From contig NZ_WHNQ01000005.1 of assembly GCF_009362785.1 (NCBI RefSeq), positions 186,001-250,000 of the forward strand: DNA of 64,000 bases. The letters are read 5' to 3'. Source of the DNA: Paraburkholderia atlantica. GTDB taxonomy: Bacteria > Pseudomonadota > Gammaproteobacteria > Burkholderiales > Burkholderiaceae. This document shows, piece after piece, positions 27,364 to 35,745 of the stretch. Position numbers and translations under genes: made by a program. A model generated the notes under the pieces. It was given only the letters and a program-made list of their open reading frames with translations. It searched no databases and was not told where the DNA came from. The first letter of the stretch is position 1; each line of letters starts with the position of its first letter.

Positions 27364-28059
27364 ATGTCCGTGCTGCTCGAAGTGATTGCCACGACCGTCG
27401 CCGATGCGCGCGCTGCCGCGCACGCCGGTGCCGACCGTGTCGAACTCGTGACCGCGATGGGCGAGGGCGGTCTGACGCCGAGTGTGGGCTTGATCGAGGC
27501 GGTGGTAGCCGCGGTCGGCATACCCGTGAACGTGATCGTGCGGCCGCATAGCCGGTCGTTCGTCTACGACGCCGACGACTACGCGGTGATCCTGCGCGAC
27601 ATCCGTGCGGTGAAGGCGGCCGGCGCGAACGGCATCGTGATCGGCATGCTCGATGCCGAGCGGGCGATCGACCGTGAAGGTCTCGCGCGCGCGTGCGAAG
27701 CTGCGGATGGACTCGCGATCACGTTTCATCGCGCGTTCGACGAGGCGCGCGATCTGCGCGAAGCGCTCGACGTATTGCTCGGTTTCCAGGCGGTGACCAA
27801 TGTGCTGACGTCGGGCGGAAAGCCGTCGGTGCTGCAGGCGCAAGCCGTGGTTAGCGAACTGGTGCGGCAAGCCACGGCCTCGCATTGCACGGTGCTCGCT
27901 GGTGCCGGCTTGACCGTCGATGCGGTCGCGGACTTCGTCAGCAAAACGCACGTCGAGGCCGTGCATTTCGGCTCCGGCGTGCGCGTGAACGGCAACGGAC
28001 TCGCGCCCGTCGATCCGGCGAAGGTGATGCAGGTGAGGGCGCTGCTCGACGCGACTTGA
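27364..28059 (+). CDS. cutC: CutC family protein
   Basis: A 231-residue TIM-barrel protein of the CutC family. It opens with LLEVIATTVADARAAAHAGA and has the typical DRVELVTAMGEGGLTPS, VIVRPHSRSFVYDADDYAVI, FHRAFDEARDL and VLTSGGKPSVLQ segments. CutC was named for copper tolerance in E. coli, but its biochemical role is still uncertain. It begins 35 bases after the EAL gene and may be co-transcribed. It is convergent with the oxidoreductase gene, 23 bases apart. Confidence 0.92.
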   Translation: MSVLLEVIATTVADARAAAHAGADRVELVTAMGEGGLTPSVGLIEAVVAAVGIPVNVIVRPHSRSFVYDADDYAVILRDIRAVKAAGANGIVIGMLDAERAIDREGLARACEAADGLAITFHRAFDEARDLREALDVLLGFQAVTNVLTSGGKPSVLQAQAVVSELVRQATASHCTVLAGAGLTVDAVADFVSKTHVEAVHFGSGVRVNGNGLAPVDPAKVMQVRALLDAT

Positions 28060-28082
28060 AGCCGGGCAGCGCAACGAACACG

Positions 28083-31000
28083 TTACTTCGCGACCACTAC
28101 CGGAATGCCGCGCAACTGCCCGGCGCCCTTCATTTCCTCGAGCGACTTCTTCACCGCGATACCCGTCGCCGCCTCGATGCCGAGGCGCGCGACGAGGTCA
28201 CGCTCACCACGCTTGACGCCCGCCAGATTCGCCAGCTTCACGTGCCCATAACCGCGCACGCGCGCATGCAGTTCAGCGAGTTTCGCGACGTCGTCGAGAT
28301 GGCTCTCGTCGAGTTTCGCTAGCGCACGTTGCAGCGTGGTTTCGTAATCGCTCGCGAGCTCGCGCTCCATCTTGCGCTCGAGCGTGCGGCCGAACGGATC
28401 GAGCGCCGTGCCGCGCAGACCGCGCCATTTCGCGAGCAGGCCGAGCACGGCCCACATCCACTGACCATAGGTTTTCTTCTTGGGCACCGCCCCGGGCTGC
28501 GCGCGCGTAAGCGTCGGCGGCGCGAGGTTGAAGCGGATCGTGAAGTCCTTGCCGGCGACGCCCTCGAACTGCGCTTCGAGCGCATCGCGGAACGCGGCAT
28601 CCGCATGCAGACGCGCGACTTCGTACTCATCCTTCACCGCGAGCAGCCGATAGAACGTCGTCGCGACCGCGCGCGTCACGCGCTCGCTCGCCGCATCGAC
28701 GGCGGTTTCCGCGCGCCGTGCCGCGTCGACTAGCGCGCGATAGCGCGTCACATAGGCCGCGCCGCCATACGCGAGCAGACGTGCCTCGCGATGCGCGATC
28801 AGCTCGTCGAGCGTATCGACGCGCACGCTCGGTTTCGGCGCATGGTGCGACTGCCACAGCGATTCGAGCGCGGCGGGATCGGCCGCGGCCATGCGCCCGA
28901 TCGAGAACGCGAGTTGATTCATCTGCACAGCGACGTTGTTCAGTTCGATCGCACGCATCATCGCGGCGAACGACACCGGCACCAGACCGAGCTGCCACGC
29001 GAAGCCGAGCATCAGAATGTTCGCGCCGATCGTATCGCCGAGAAAACGCGTCGCGAGCGCTTGCGCGTCGCAGGTGGACATACGCTCGGCGCCGGCCGCG
29101 TGACGCATCTTGTCGATCAGCGCGTCGGCATGCAGTGTCGCGTCCGGGTTCTGCACGAAGCTCGCGTTCGGAATCGCATGGGTGTTGACGACGATGCGCG
29201 TGCGGCCATGCCGCACCGTTTGCAGCGCATCGGCACTCGCGCCGACCACCATGTCGCAGGCGAGCAGCACATCGGCCTGCTGCGTGTCGATGCGCACCTG
29301 GTTCAGCCATTCGTCGCGCGCGGCAAAGCGCACGAACGACAGCACCGAGCCGCCCTTCTGCGCGAAGCCCATGAAGTCGAGCACCGACGCGCTCTTGCCT
29401 TCGAGGTGCGCGGCCATGCTGATCAATGCGCCGACCGTCACGACGCCAGTGCCGCCGACTCCGGTCACGAGGATGTCGTACGGCGCGGCATCGAGTGGCG
29501 TCGCGGGGATCGGCAGCGCGTTGACGTGAGCAGTGAGCGCCTGCGGATCGAATGCGACGCCCGCGGCTTTTTTCAGCGTGCCGCCTTCGACGGTGACGAA
29601 GCTCGGGCAAAAGCCGTTGACGCACGAGTAGTCCTTGTTGCACGACGACTGATCGATGCGCCGCTTGCGGCCGAGCGCGGTTTCCACCGGTTCCACCGAC
29701 AAACAGTTCGACTGCACGCCGCAATCGCCGCAGCCTTCGCAGACTTCCTCGTTGATGAAGAGCCGTTTGTTCGGATCGGGGAATTCGCCTTTCTTGCGAC
29801 GGCGGCGTTTTTCGGCCGCGCAGGTCTGGTCGTAGATCAGCACGGTCACGCCGTCGGTATCGCGCAACTCGCGCTGCACCGCGTCCATCTCGCTGCGGTG
29901 ATGAAACGTCGTGCCCTGCGGAAACTGGCCGTGATGGCCGTCGTATTTCTCGGGCTCGTCGCTGACCACGACGAAGCGCGATACGCCCTCGGCTTCGACC
30001 TGTCGCGCGATCTGCGGCACCGAGATGCTGCCGTCGACGGGCTGACCGCCCGTCATCGCGACCGCGTCGTTATAGAGGATCTTGTAGGTGATCGTCGCTT
30101 TCGCCGCGACTGCCTGGCGGATCGCGAGAATGCCCGAGTGAAAGTAGGTGCCGTCGCCGAGATTCTGGAATACGTGGCGGGTCTTCGTGAACATCGAATG
30201 CGCGGCCCAGTCGACGCCTTCGCCGCCCATCTGAATGAGCCCGGTCGTATCGCGCTCCATCCACGACGCCATGAAATGGCAGCCGATGCCGGCCTGCGCG
30301 ATGGAGCCATCCGGCACTTTCGTCGACGTGTTGTGCGGACAGCCGGAGCAGAAATACGGCGTGCGCTTCACGCTGTCCGCCGCGTTCGACAGGATCTGCG
30401 GCGCGACCAGATCGACGACGCGTTCGCGGCGATCGAGCGCCGGCTTGTGCTTCGCGAGCCAGTTCGCGAACACCGGCAGAATGCGCGACGGCCGCAATTC
30501 GCCGAGCGACGACAGCAGCATCGTGCCATCTTCGGCGTGCTTGCCGATCACGACCGGCCGCGTGCCTTGCGTGCGGTTGTACAGATAGTCCTTGATCTGC
30601 TGCTCGATGACGGGGCCCTTCTCTTCGATCACGAGCACTTCGGACAGGCCCGACACGAATGCGTCGATGCGCGTCATCTCCAGCGGAAACGACAGCCCGA
30701 CCTTGTAGATGCGCACGCCGGCCGCATCGAGATCGGCGACCGTCAGATCGAGCCGGCGCAGCGCTTCCATCAGATCGAGATGCGCCTTGCCGCACGTGAC
30801 GATGCCGACGTTCGCGTGCGGGCTCGGCGCGATCCATTTGTCGATGCTGTTGATGCGCGCAAACTGGCGCACCGCGTCGAGCTTCGCGTGCAGCCGCGCT
30901 TCGATCGTCAGGCTCGGCAGATCGGGCCAGCGGTTGTGCAGACCGCCGGCTGGTGCTGCGAATTCCTGAGGGGGTGTCCATTCGGTTTGCAGCGCGTCGA

Positions 31001-31670
31001 GATCGACGGTCGAGCCCGATTCGACGGTTTCCGAAATGGCCTTGTAGCCAACCCACGCGCCCGAGAAGCGCGACAACGCCCAGCCGTACAGGCCGAACTC
31101 GAGCATGTCCGCGATGTTCGACGGATTCACGACCGGCATATGCCACGCCATCATCGCGAAGTCGCTCTGATGCGGCATCGACGACGACACGCAGCCGTGA
31201 TCGTCGCCCGCGACCACCAGCACGCCGCCGTGCGGCGACGAGCCGTAGGCGTTGCCGTGCTTCAGCGCATCGCCGGCGCGGTCGACGCCCGGGCCTTTGC
31301 CGTACCACATCGCGAATACGCCATCGACGGTGCGCTCCGGATCGGCTTCGACGCGCTGCGTGCCGAGCACGGCGGTGCCGCCGAGTTCTTCGTTGATCGC
31401 GGGCAGAAAGCGGACGTCGCTCGCGGCGAGCAGTTTTTTCGCCTTCCACAACTGCTGATCGACCATGCCGAGCGGCGAGCCGCGATAGCCGCTGATGAAA
31501 CCGGCGGTGTTCAGGCCGCGAGTTTTGTCGAGCGCGCGCTGCATCAGAGGGAGGCGCACCAGCGCCTGGGTGCCGGTCAGAAAGATCCGGCCGCGCGTCG
31601 CGGTGAGATTGTCGGAAAGCTTGTAGTCGGCGAGAGCGGGCGTGCCGTCGATGGGCAGGCGAGCGGTCAT
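28083..31670 (-). CDS. fused indolepyruvate ferredoxin oxidoreductase
   Basis: A 1195-residue single-chain 2-oxoacid:ferredoxin oxidoreductase combining the IorA and IorB functions. The N-terminal pyruvate-oxidoreductase-like domain is followed by a thiamine-diphosphate domain with CSGCPHNTSTK and GIGCHFMASWMERDTTG, then a cysteine-rich ferredoxin-like part (CEGCGDCGVQSNC and a later CNKDYSCVNGFC) that should bind iron-sulfur clusters. The C-terminal gamma domain starts around ILVTGVGGTGVVTVGALISM. It oxidatively decarboxylates arylpyruvates (indolepyruvate, phenylpyruvate) to acyl-CoA in aromatic amino acid breakdown. The start has GGAG upstream. The gene is monocistronic. Single-chain versions of about 1190 residues are usual in Burkholderiales. 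Confidence 0.9.
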   Translation of the reverse strand: MTARLPIDGTPALADYKLSDNLTATRGRIFLTGTQALVRLPLMQRALDKTRGLNTAGFISGYRGSPLGMVDQQLWKAKKLLAASDVRFLPAINEELGGTAVLGTQRVEADPERTVDGVFAMWYGKGPGVDRAGDALKHGNAYGSSPHGGVLVVAGDDHGCVSSSMPHQSDFAMMAWHMPVVNPSNIADMLEFGLYGWALSRFSGAWVGYKAISETVESGSTVDLDALQTEWTPPQEFAAPAGGLHNRWPDLPSLTIEARLHAKLDAVRQFARINSIDKWIAPSPHANVGIVTCGKAHLDLMEALRRLDLTVADLDAAGVRIYKVGLSFPLEMTRIDAFVSGLSEVLVIEEKGPVIEQQIKDYLYNRTQGTRPVVIGKHAEDGTMLLSSLGELRPSRILPVFANWLAKHKPALDRRERVVDLVAPQILSNAADSVKRTPYFCSGCPHNTSTKVPDGSIAQAGIGCHFMASWMERDTTGLIQMGGEGVDWAAHSMFTKTRHVFQNLGDGTYFHSGILAIRQAVAAKATITYKILYNDAVAMTGGQPVDGSISVPQIARQVEAEGVSRFVVVSDEPEKYDGHHGQFPQGTTFHHRSEMDAVQRELRDTDGVTVLIYDQTCAAEKRRRRKKGEFPDPNKRLFINEEVCEGCGDCGVQSNCLSVEPVETALGRKRRIDQSSCNKDYSCVNGFCPSFVTVEGGTLKKAAGVAFDPQALTAHVNALPIPATPLDAAPYDILVTGVGGTGVVTVGALISMAAHLEGKSASVLDFMGFAQKGGSVLSFVRFAARDEWLNQVRIDTQQADVLLACDMVVGASADALQTVRHGRTRIVVNTHAIPNASFVQNPDATLHADALIDKMRHAAGAERMSTCDAQALATRFLGDTIGANILMLGFAWQLGLVPVSFAAMMRAIELNNVAVQMNQLAFSIGRMAAADPAALESLWQSHHAPKPSVRVDTLDELIAHREARLLAYGGAAYVTRYRALVDAARRAETAVDAASERVTRAVATTFYRLLAVKDEYEVARLHADAAFRDALEAQFEGVAGKDFTIRFNLAPPTLTRAQPGAVPKKKTYGQWMWAVLGLLAKWRGLRGTALDPFGRTLERKMERELASDYETTLQRALAKLDESHLDDVAKLAELHARVRGYGHVKLANLAGVKRGERDLVARLGIEAATGIAVKKSLEEMKGAGQLRGIPVVVAK

Positions 31671-31912
31671 GGGGGAGTCTCCAATGTTCTGGCTCGGCGC
31701 GCGGGTGGTGGGGTCACCGATGCCGCGCAGCGAAAGAGACTCTATTTTTTAGCGCTCGGGAGAGTGAATTATTTCTTCTTTAATCGGGCGTGCGCGAATG
31801 GGCGCGATGACTCGCGCGTTTCGGCCCGCTTTTGAGCCGGATTTGCCAGGCGGCGGCGCGCTTCGGGTATGCCCTGGGTATCGTGGGGCGTCGAATAGGA
31901 CTGTGGCGATTG

Positions 31913-32890
31913 CTACTGCGCGGTGTTCGCCGCGATGTCCGGTTGGAGCGGCGCCGCATCGAGCGGCACGATTTCGTCGAAGTGCGCGTAGTCGATGTGG
32001 CTCACGCCGTCTTGCTCGCTCATGATGTCGACGAACCGGTGCTGCCAGACGATCTGGTCGCAGGTCCACATGTGGCGCGCCTGCATGGTTTGCGACGTCG
32101 ATTCGTCGATGCCTTCGAGCGTCAGCAGCAGCGACACGTCGCGGCCCTTCAACGATTCGGCGTTTTCGCCGAACAGCGGACTCGCTTCGTCGATGATGTG
32201 CATCAGCGTCCAGCCGAGCTTGAACACCGGGTGCTGGTCGCGCACCAGCGCGAGGTCGTAGAGCTTGCGCAGCGTAAAGCCTTCGATCGACGTCTCCAGA
32301 CGCATGATGCGCAGCCGCGCGCGTGCTTCGGCGATCACGTTTTGACGCGCGTTGGCCGAGCGCACCATCAACGTCATGCGGCCGTCGATGGGCCGGATCA
32401 CCGCATAGCGCGCGAACATGATCTTTGCGTGCGGCCGTGAAAAGCGAGCGAAGATCAGCCCGGTCGCCAACGCGATGCTGGACATGCCGATGAAGATTTC
32501 GAGCGTGGCGATCCAGTGCGCGTAGACGGTTTGCGGATGCATGTCGCCATAGCCGACCGTCGCGAGCGTTTCGACGCTAAAGAAGAACGCGCCGCCGAAG
32601 CCCTTCGGAAACAGATTCGCGATCGGAGCGTCGCCGAGCATATAGAGCACGGCGAACACGGTGTTGAGCAGCAGGAACAGCAGCGCGAGCGACACGAAGA
32701 ACACCGGCCAACGCACGCCGAGCGCGCGGTGATACAGGTCTTGCCACAACGGCGTCGGCATGCCGTGCGCGATCACCACCCGATCGTCGAGACGCATTTC
32801 GCGGCTGCCGCGCGCGTGGCGCCTCGGCGCGCTCGTGTCGGTGTCGGAGTCGCCGAGCGTGGAAAAACGGTCTGACGGTTCGCTTGCCAT
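31913..32890 (-). CDS. Kir-type inward-rectifier potassium channel
   Basis: A 325-residue KirBac-like channel subunit. Two membrane helices (about residues 58-82 and 128-152) surround the pore loop with the potassium selectivity filter TVGYGD. The large C-terminal cytosolic domain includes RFSRPHAKIMFARYAVIRPI, the ARLRIMRLETSIEGF strand and HPVFKLGWTLMHIIDEASPL, all typical of the bacterial Kir regulatory domain. It would form tetrameric K+ channels in the inner membrane. The MASEPSDRFS start is preferred over a 13-residue longer frame, although its ribosome binding site is weak. It shares no operon with neighbours. Confidence 0.9.
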   Translation of the reverse strand: MASEPSDRFSTLGDSDTDTSAPRRHARGSREMRLDDRVVIAHGMPTPLWQDLYHRALGVRWPVFFVSLALLFLLLNTVFAVLYMLGDAPIANLFPKGFGGAFFFSVETLATVGYGDMHPQTVYAHWIATLEIFIGMSSIALATGLIFARFSRPHAKIMFARYAVIRPIDGRMTLMVRSANARQNVIAEARARLRIMRLETSIEGFTLRKLYDLALVRDQHPVFKLGWTLMHIIDEASPLFGENAESLKGRDVSLLLTLEGIDESTSQTMQARHMWTCDQIVWQHRFVDIMSEQDGVSHIDYAHFDEIVPLDAAPLQPDIAANTAQ

Positions 32891-33058
32891 CACGCGCTCG
32901 TGGGGATAAAGACAGGCACAGCGTAGCATGGCGCGAGATGGGGTAGAGAGAGGCGAAGCGGGGCTGTTACCTTGCGAATCTGCGAATGAAATTCAGCGTT
33001 CCGACGTTTTATGACAAGGCTCATGCAATTGACTGGAGCGTGCCGATCAGCTGATATA

Positions 33059-33086
33059 CCTCGTCACTAGCATGGTAGTGACGAGG
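33059..33086 (+). terminator. orphan rho-independent terminator
   Basis: Perfect 11-bp arms (CCTCGTCACTA and complement) with a six-base loop, followed on the plus strand by TCATATTTTTATT. No plus-strand gene lies upstream, since the Kir gene runs the other way. It is probably the leftover of a lost gene or a boundary of imported DNA. Confidence 0.7.
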
Positions 33087-33211
33087 GTCATATTTTTATT
33101 CGAAAAAGCTATCTCTATTTAAATTGTTTTCGAGATAATCAAATATCTTGGTCTATTTTATTTGATTTTCTGTACCATTTCGACATAAAAATATTATCGA
33201 TATAATATAAT
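33087..33211. other. AT-rich upstream region of the toxin-immunity pair
   Basis: About 125 bases rich in A and T, strongly unlike the GC-rich chromosome on both sides, with no ORF. It should hold the promoter of the amidase-like gene and marks probable horizontally acquired DNA. Confidence 0.6.
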
Positions 33212-33577
33212 ATGTCATGGAATAAGAACGCTGCTGTTAACTATCTGCAATTGAATGCAAGACCGGTGAGCCGTGGAGAATGCGCCCGGTACGTTAGAGA
33301 AGCAATTGAGCGAGGCGGCATTGTGTTGGCCCGCACACGGTCCGCGAAAGACTACGGCCCTTCGCTGGCTCACGCTGGGTTTCGCGCGGTATCGACTACC
33401 GCTCCACAAAAAGGCGATGTAATCGTGATCGACGGCATCAATTTGCATCCGCACGGGCATATGGCAATGTACGATGGACAATACTGGATTTCCGATTTCA
33501 AGCAGTGGCATGGCTTCTATCCCGGTCCCGATTACCGGTCCGCGCGACCGGATTACAAGGTCTATCGCCACGATTGA
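33212..33577 (+). CDS. CHAP/NlpC-like peptidoglycan amidase, probable T6SS-type effector
   Basis: A 121-residue protein without a signal peptide. An SRGECARYVREAIERGG segment near residues 20-36 supplies a catalytic cysteine at the start of a helix, and a later HPHGHMAMYDGQYWISDFKQ segment supplies the histidine, the layout of CHAP/NlpC-P60 cysteine amidases. I recall near-identical motifs in proteins annotated as type VI secretion amidase effectors, commonly encoded next to DUF3828 genes, as here. The likely role is to cut peptidoglycan cross-links in rival bacteria. No vgrG, hcp or PAAR gene is in this window, so delivery is inferred. The gene is lower in GC than its surroundings. Confidence 0.75.
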   Translation: MSWNKNAAVNYLQLNARPVSRGECARYVREAIERGGIVLARTRSAKDYGPSLAHAGFRAVSTTAPQKGDVIVIDGINLHPHGHMAMYDGQYWISDFKQWHGFYPGPDYRSARPDYKVYRHD

Positions 33578-33587
33578 GGTTGCATCC

Positions 33588-34049
33588 ATGAGAAAATATC
33601 TGGCGATTTTTATTGCCGCACTGTTGCTGATTTTTAGCGGCACCTCATATGCAGGAAACGCGACCCACACCGAACAAGCAACTCCCGAGACCCGCGTAAG
33701 AGATTTCTACGCATGGTTCATTCCGCGCCTGGCCGCAGACCGAGACTATCCGATCATGGACAGGGAGATATACAGGCACGTTGCAAAACCAACCGTCGAT
33801 TTATTGCGAAAGCAATATCAGGCCAACAAATTGTCCGAAGATGCGGAGTACTTCACGAAAGTGCAAGACTTCGACGAGAAAGACTGGGCCAGGCATATAG
33901 CGGTGCATCCAGTCTTCATGCTCGACAGCGTGGTGCTCGTGGCTGTTACGTTCGGCTCGAAAGACAAACAGACCAATATCGTGTTTTTGCGCCAGGAAAA
34001 TGGCACCTGGAAGATCACTAAGGTCGTAGATACGCTCGACTATCGGTGA
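33588..34049 (+). CDS. DUF3828 secreted protein, probable immunity partner
   Basis: A 153-residue protein with a clear signal peptide (MRKYLAIFIAALLLIFSGTS, cleavage probably after SYAGNA). The mature part has TRVRDFYAWFIPRL, a DLLRKQYQANKLSEDAEYFT stretch and NGTWKITKVVD, the DUF3828 pattern. It would sit in the periplasm, exactly where an imported peptidoglycan amidase acts, so it probably neutralises the toxin encoded 10 bases upstream. The start at MRKYLA is chosen for its signal peptide and the GAGG upstream; a longer frame overlaps the amidase gene. Confidence 0.75.
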   Translation: MRKYLAIFIAALLLIFSGTSYAGNATHTEQATPETRVRDFYAWFIPRLAADRDYPIMDREIYRHVAKPTVDLLRKQYQANKLSEDAEYFTKVQDFDEKDWARHIAVHPVFMLDSVVLVAVTFGSKDKQTNIVFLRQENGTWKITKVVDTLDYR

Positions 34050-34139
34050 CAGTTCACGCGTTACCTTGTGTGGCGACGCGCCGCTCGAGGTCGCCACGGC
34101 GAATCTCGACGCGGCCTCAAAAAGCGCGTCGACAACCGC

Positions 34140-34385
34140 TTACGGAAACACCCGCGGCTTCGGAATTCCCGCGCCATGCTCGATATCGTCGACGGCCTGC
34201 CGATGCGCGCTTTCCACCGCTTCGGCTTGCTCGGCAAATCCCGCGTCGCCGCCGACCGTGGTCCACGGCTTGACGGCCTTCTCGCGATGACGAATCTCGT
34301 ATTCCGCGTCCCAGCGCGCGCCGCTCAGTTCGAGCGGACGAACGTGAATCGAATACACGCCGTATTGGAACAGCTGTTCAGCCAT
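34140..34385 (-). CDS. small conserved hypothetical protein (81 aa)
   Basis: An 81-residue soluble protein starting MAEQLFQYGVYSIHVRPLEL. It has an aromatic, charged beta-rich first half (ARWDAEYEIRHREKAVKPW) and a helical second half (GDAGFAEQAEAVESAHRQAV). The ATG is preceded by CTGGAGG at proper spacing. It follows the 76-residue gene in the same direction by 68 bases. I recognise no function; short proteins of this look are common among Burkholderia conserved hypotheticals. Confidence 0.65.
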   Translation of the reverse strand: MAEQLFQYGVYSIHVRPLELSGARWDAEYEIRHREKAVKPWTTVGGDAGFAEQAEAVESAHRQAVDDIEHGAGIPKPRVFP

Positions 34386-34453
34386 GATCGCCTCCAGCCG
34401 GTCGACCCCGCAGCGGCGCGCCGATGCGCGAGCACACTGCGCCTTGGTTCGGC

Positions 34454-34684
34454 CTACAGTTCGATTTCCCCGAGGATTCGATGTGCGAGCGCTTTGGCTT
34501 CTTCGAGCGCTTCTCCCGGCGTCGGCGACGTCGAGTCGACTTCGTAGAGCGTGGTTTCCTGATCGTCGCTGGGTTCGCCTTCGTCGCGCGCGAGGGTGAC
34601 GATGCCTTGGAAGGCGTCCTGCGCGACTTCTCTTATCGACGCAGTGGCCGTGTAGATTCCTTTGGTGTAGGTGACGTCCTCCAT
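34454..34684 (-). CDS. small conserved hypothetical protein (76 aa)
   Basis: A 76-residue acidic protein starting MEDVTYTKGIYTATASIREV, with a beta-rich first half and a helical end (TPGEALEEAKALAHRILGEI). AAAAGGAG lies about eight bases before the ATG. No cysteines, membrane segments or known motif are visible. It is probably co-transcribed with the 81-residue gene. Confidence 0.65.
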   Translation of the reverse strand: MEDVTYTKGIYTATASIREVAQDAFQGIVTLARDEGEPSDDQETTLYEVDSTSPTPGEALEEAKALAHRILGEIEL

Positions 34685-34836
34685 GGCCTCGCTCCTTTTC
34701 GCAAAGGTTTCGATATTTCATCCTAGCACGGCATGGCGGGATCGGTTCCCGTCCGGGGCGGCTTCACGCCGCGTCACGTGCTCCACATCCGTCACGCTAC
34801 GCGCGCCCCAAGGCAGCAGAATTACAGCGCCGCGGT

Positions 34837-35745
34837 TTACAGCAGCGCGACCACCTCGTCGAGCGTCGGCGCGTGCGCTCCGGCGTGGCCGCAAGCCGCC
34901 GCGCCGGCCGCGAGCGCGAACGCCAGATGCTCGGGCCACCCGCGTTGCGGCGCGCTCATCAGGCTGAACAGCAGACCGCCGATCGACGCATCGCCCGCGC
35001 CTACCGTGTCGACCACTTCGACGCGCGGCGGCTTCGCCTCGATCACCGCGGCGCCGTCGAGCAGCATCGCCGCGTCGGGCCCGCGCGTGACGAGCACGGT
35101 GGCGGCCGGATTCATCGCACGCAATTGCGCGAGCGCGGCGGCTTCGTCGTTGGTCTTGAAGAACATGCGCAGATCTTCGTCCGATACCTTGATCAGATCC
35201 GCGAGCGCGGCCATCTGGCGCATTCTCGGCGCGTAGCCATGCTCCATCAGATTGCGATAGTTCGGATCGAAGCTGATCTTCACACCGTGCGAGCGTAACT
35301 GGGCGGCGAGCGCCGCGAGCGTATCGCCGAGCGGCTGACGCACGAGGCTGATGCCGCCGAAGTGCGCCCACTTCACCGCGTTCATCCAGCCGGCCGGTAG
35401 CCTGGCTGGATCGAACGCCAGATCGGCGCTGTTCTCGCCCATGAAGAAGTACGCGGGCGGATGGGTCTGATGCACGATCGCGAGCAGCGGCGGGTGCTCG
35501 ACGCGCTGCAGGAAGCGCGTGTCGAGACCGGCGGTGACACTCGCGTCCCACAGTTCGTCGGAAAAGTTATCGACGCCCAGCGAGCCCGCGCACGCGGTCG
35601 GCAGGCCGAGCCGCGCGACGCAGCGCGCGACGTTCCAGCCGGCGCCGCCCGGACGCGACAGCCAGTGCGATGCGCCGGTGCGCACGAGATCGGTGAGGAT
35701 GTCACCGGCGGATACGAAAACGGGGAGTTCGGTCGTCGCGCTCAT
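34837..35745 (-). CDS. PfkB-family sugar kinase (probable fructokinase)
   Basis: A 302-residue ribokinase-like kinase. The N-terminal signature is SRPGGAGWNVARCVARLG with SLGVDNFSDEL following. The C-terminal PfkB signature is VVDTVGAGDASIGGLLFSLM, where the aspartate of GAGD is the catalytic base. DPNYRNLMEH is a usual fructokinase strand. Its start overlaps the AGE epimerase stop as ATGA. In the operon with a probable mannose isomerase, the most economical role is phosphorylation of fructose to fructose 6-phosphate at the expense of ATP. The regulator gene at the head of the operon would control it. Confidence 0.85.
   Translation of the reverse strand: MSATTELPVFVSAGDILTDLVRTGASHWLSRPGGAGWNVARCVARLGLPTACAGSLGVDNFSDELWDASVTAGLDTRFLQRVEHPPLLAIVHQTHPPAYFFMGENSADLAFDPARLPAGWMNAVKWAHFGGISLVRQPLGDTLAALAAQLRSHGVKISFDPNYRNLMEHGYAPRMRQMAALADLIKVSDEDLRMFFKTNDEAAALAQLRAMNPAATVLVTRGPDAAMLLDGAAVIEAKPPRVEVVDTVGAGDASIGGLLFSLMSAPQRGWPEHLAFALAAGAAACGHAGAHAPTLDEVVALL

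Noticed and set aside
28791..31835. Long open frame of 1014 codons on the plus strand
   Set aside because: Antisense shadow of the fused indolepyruvate oxidoreductase; composition is Arg/His/Ala-rich low sense, no domain, typical of high-GC genomes.
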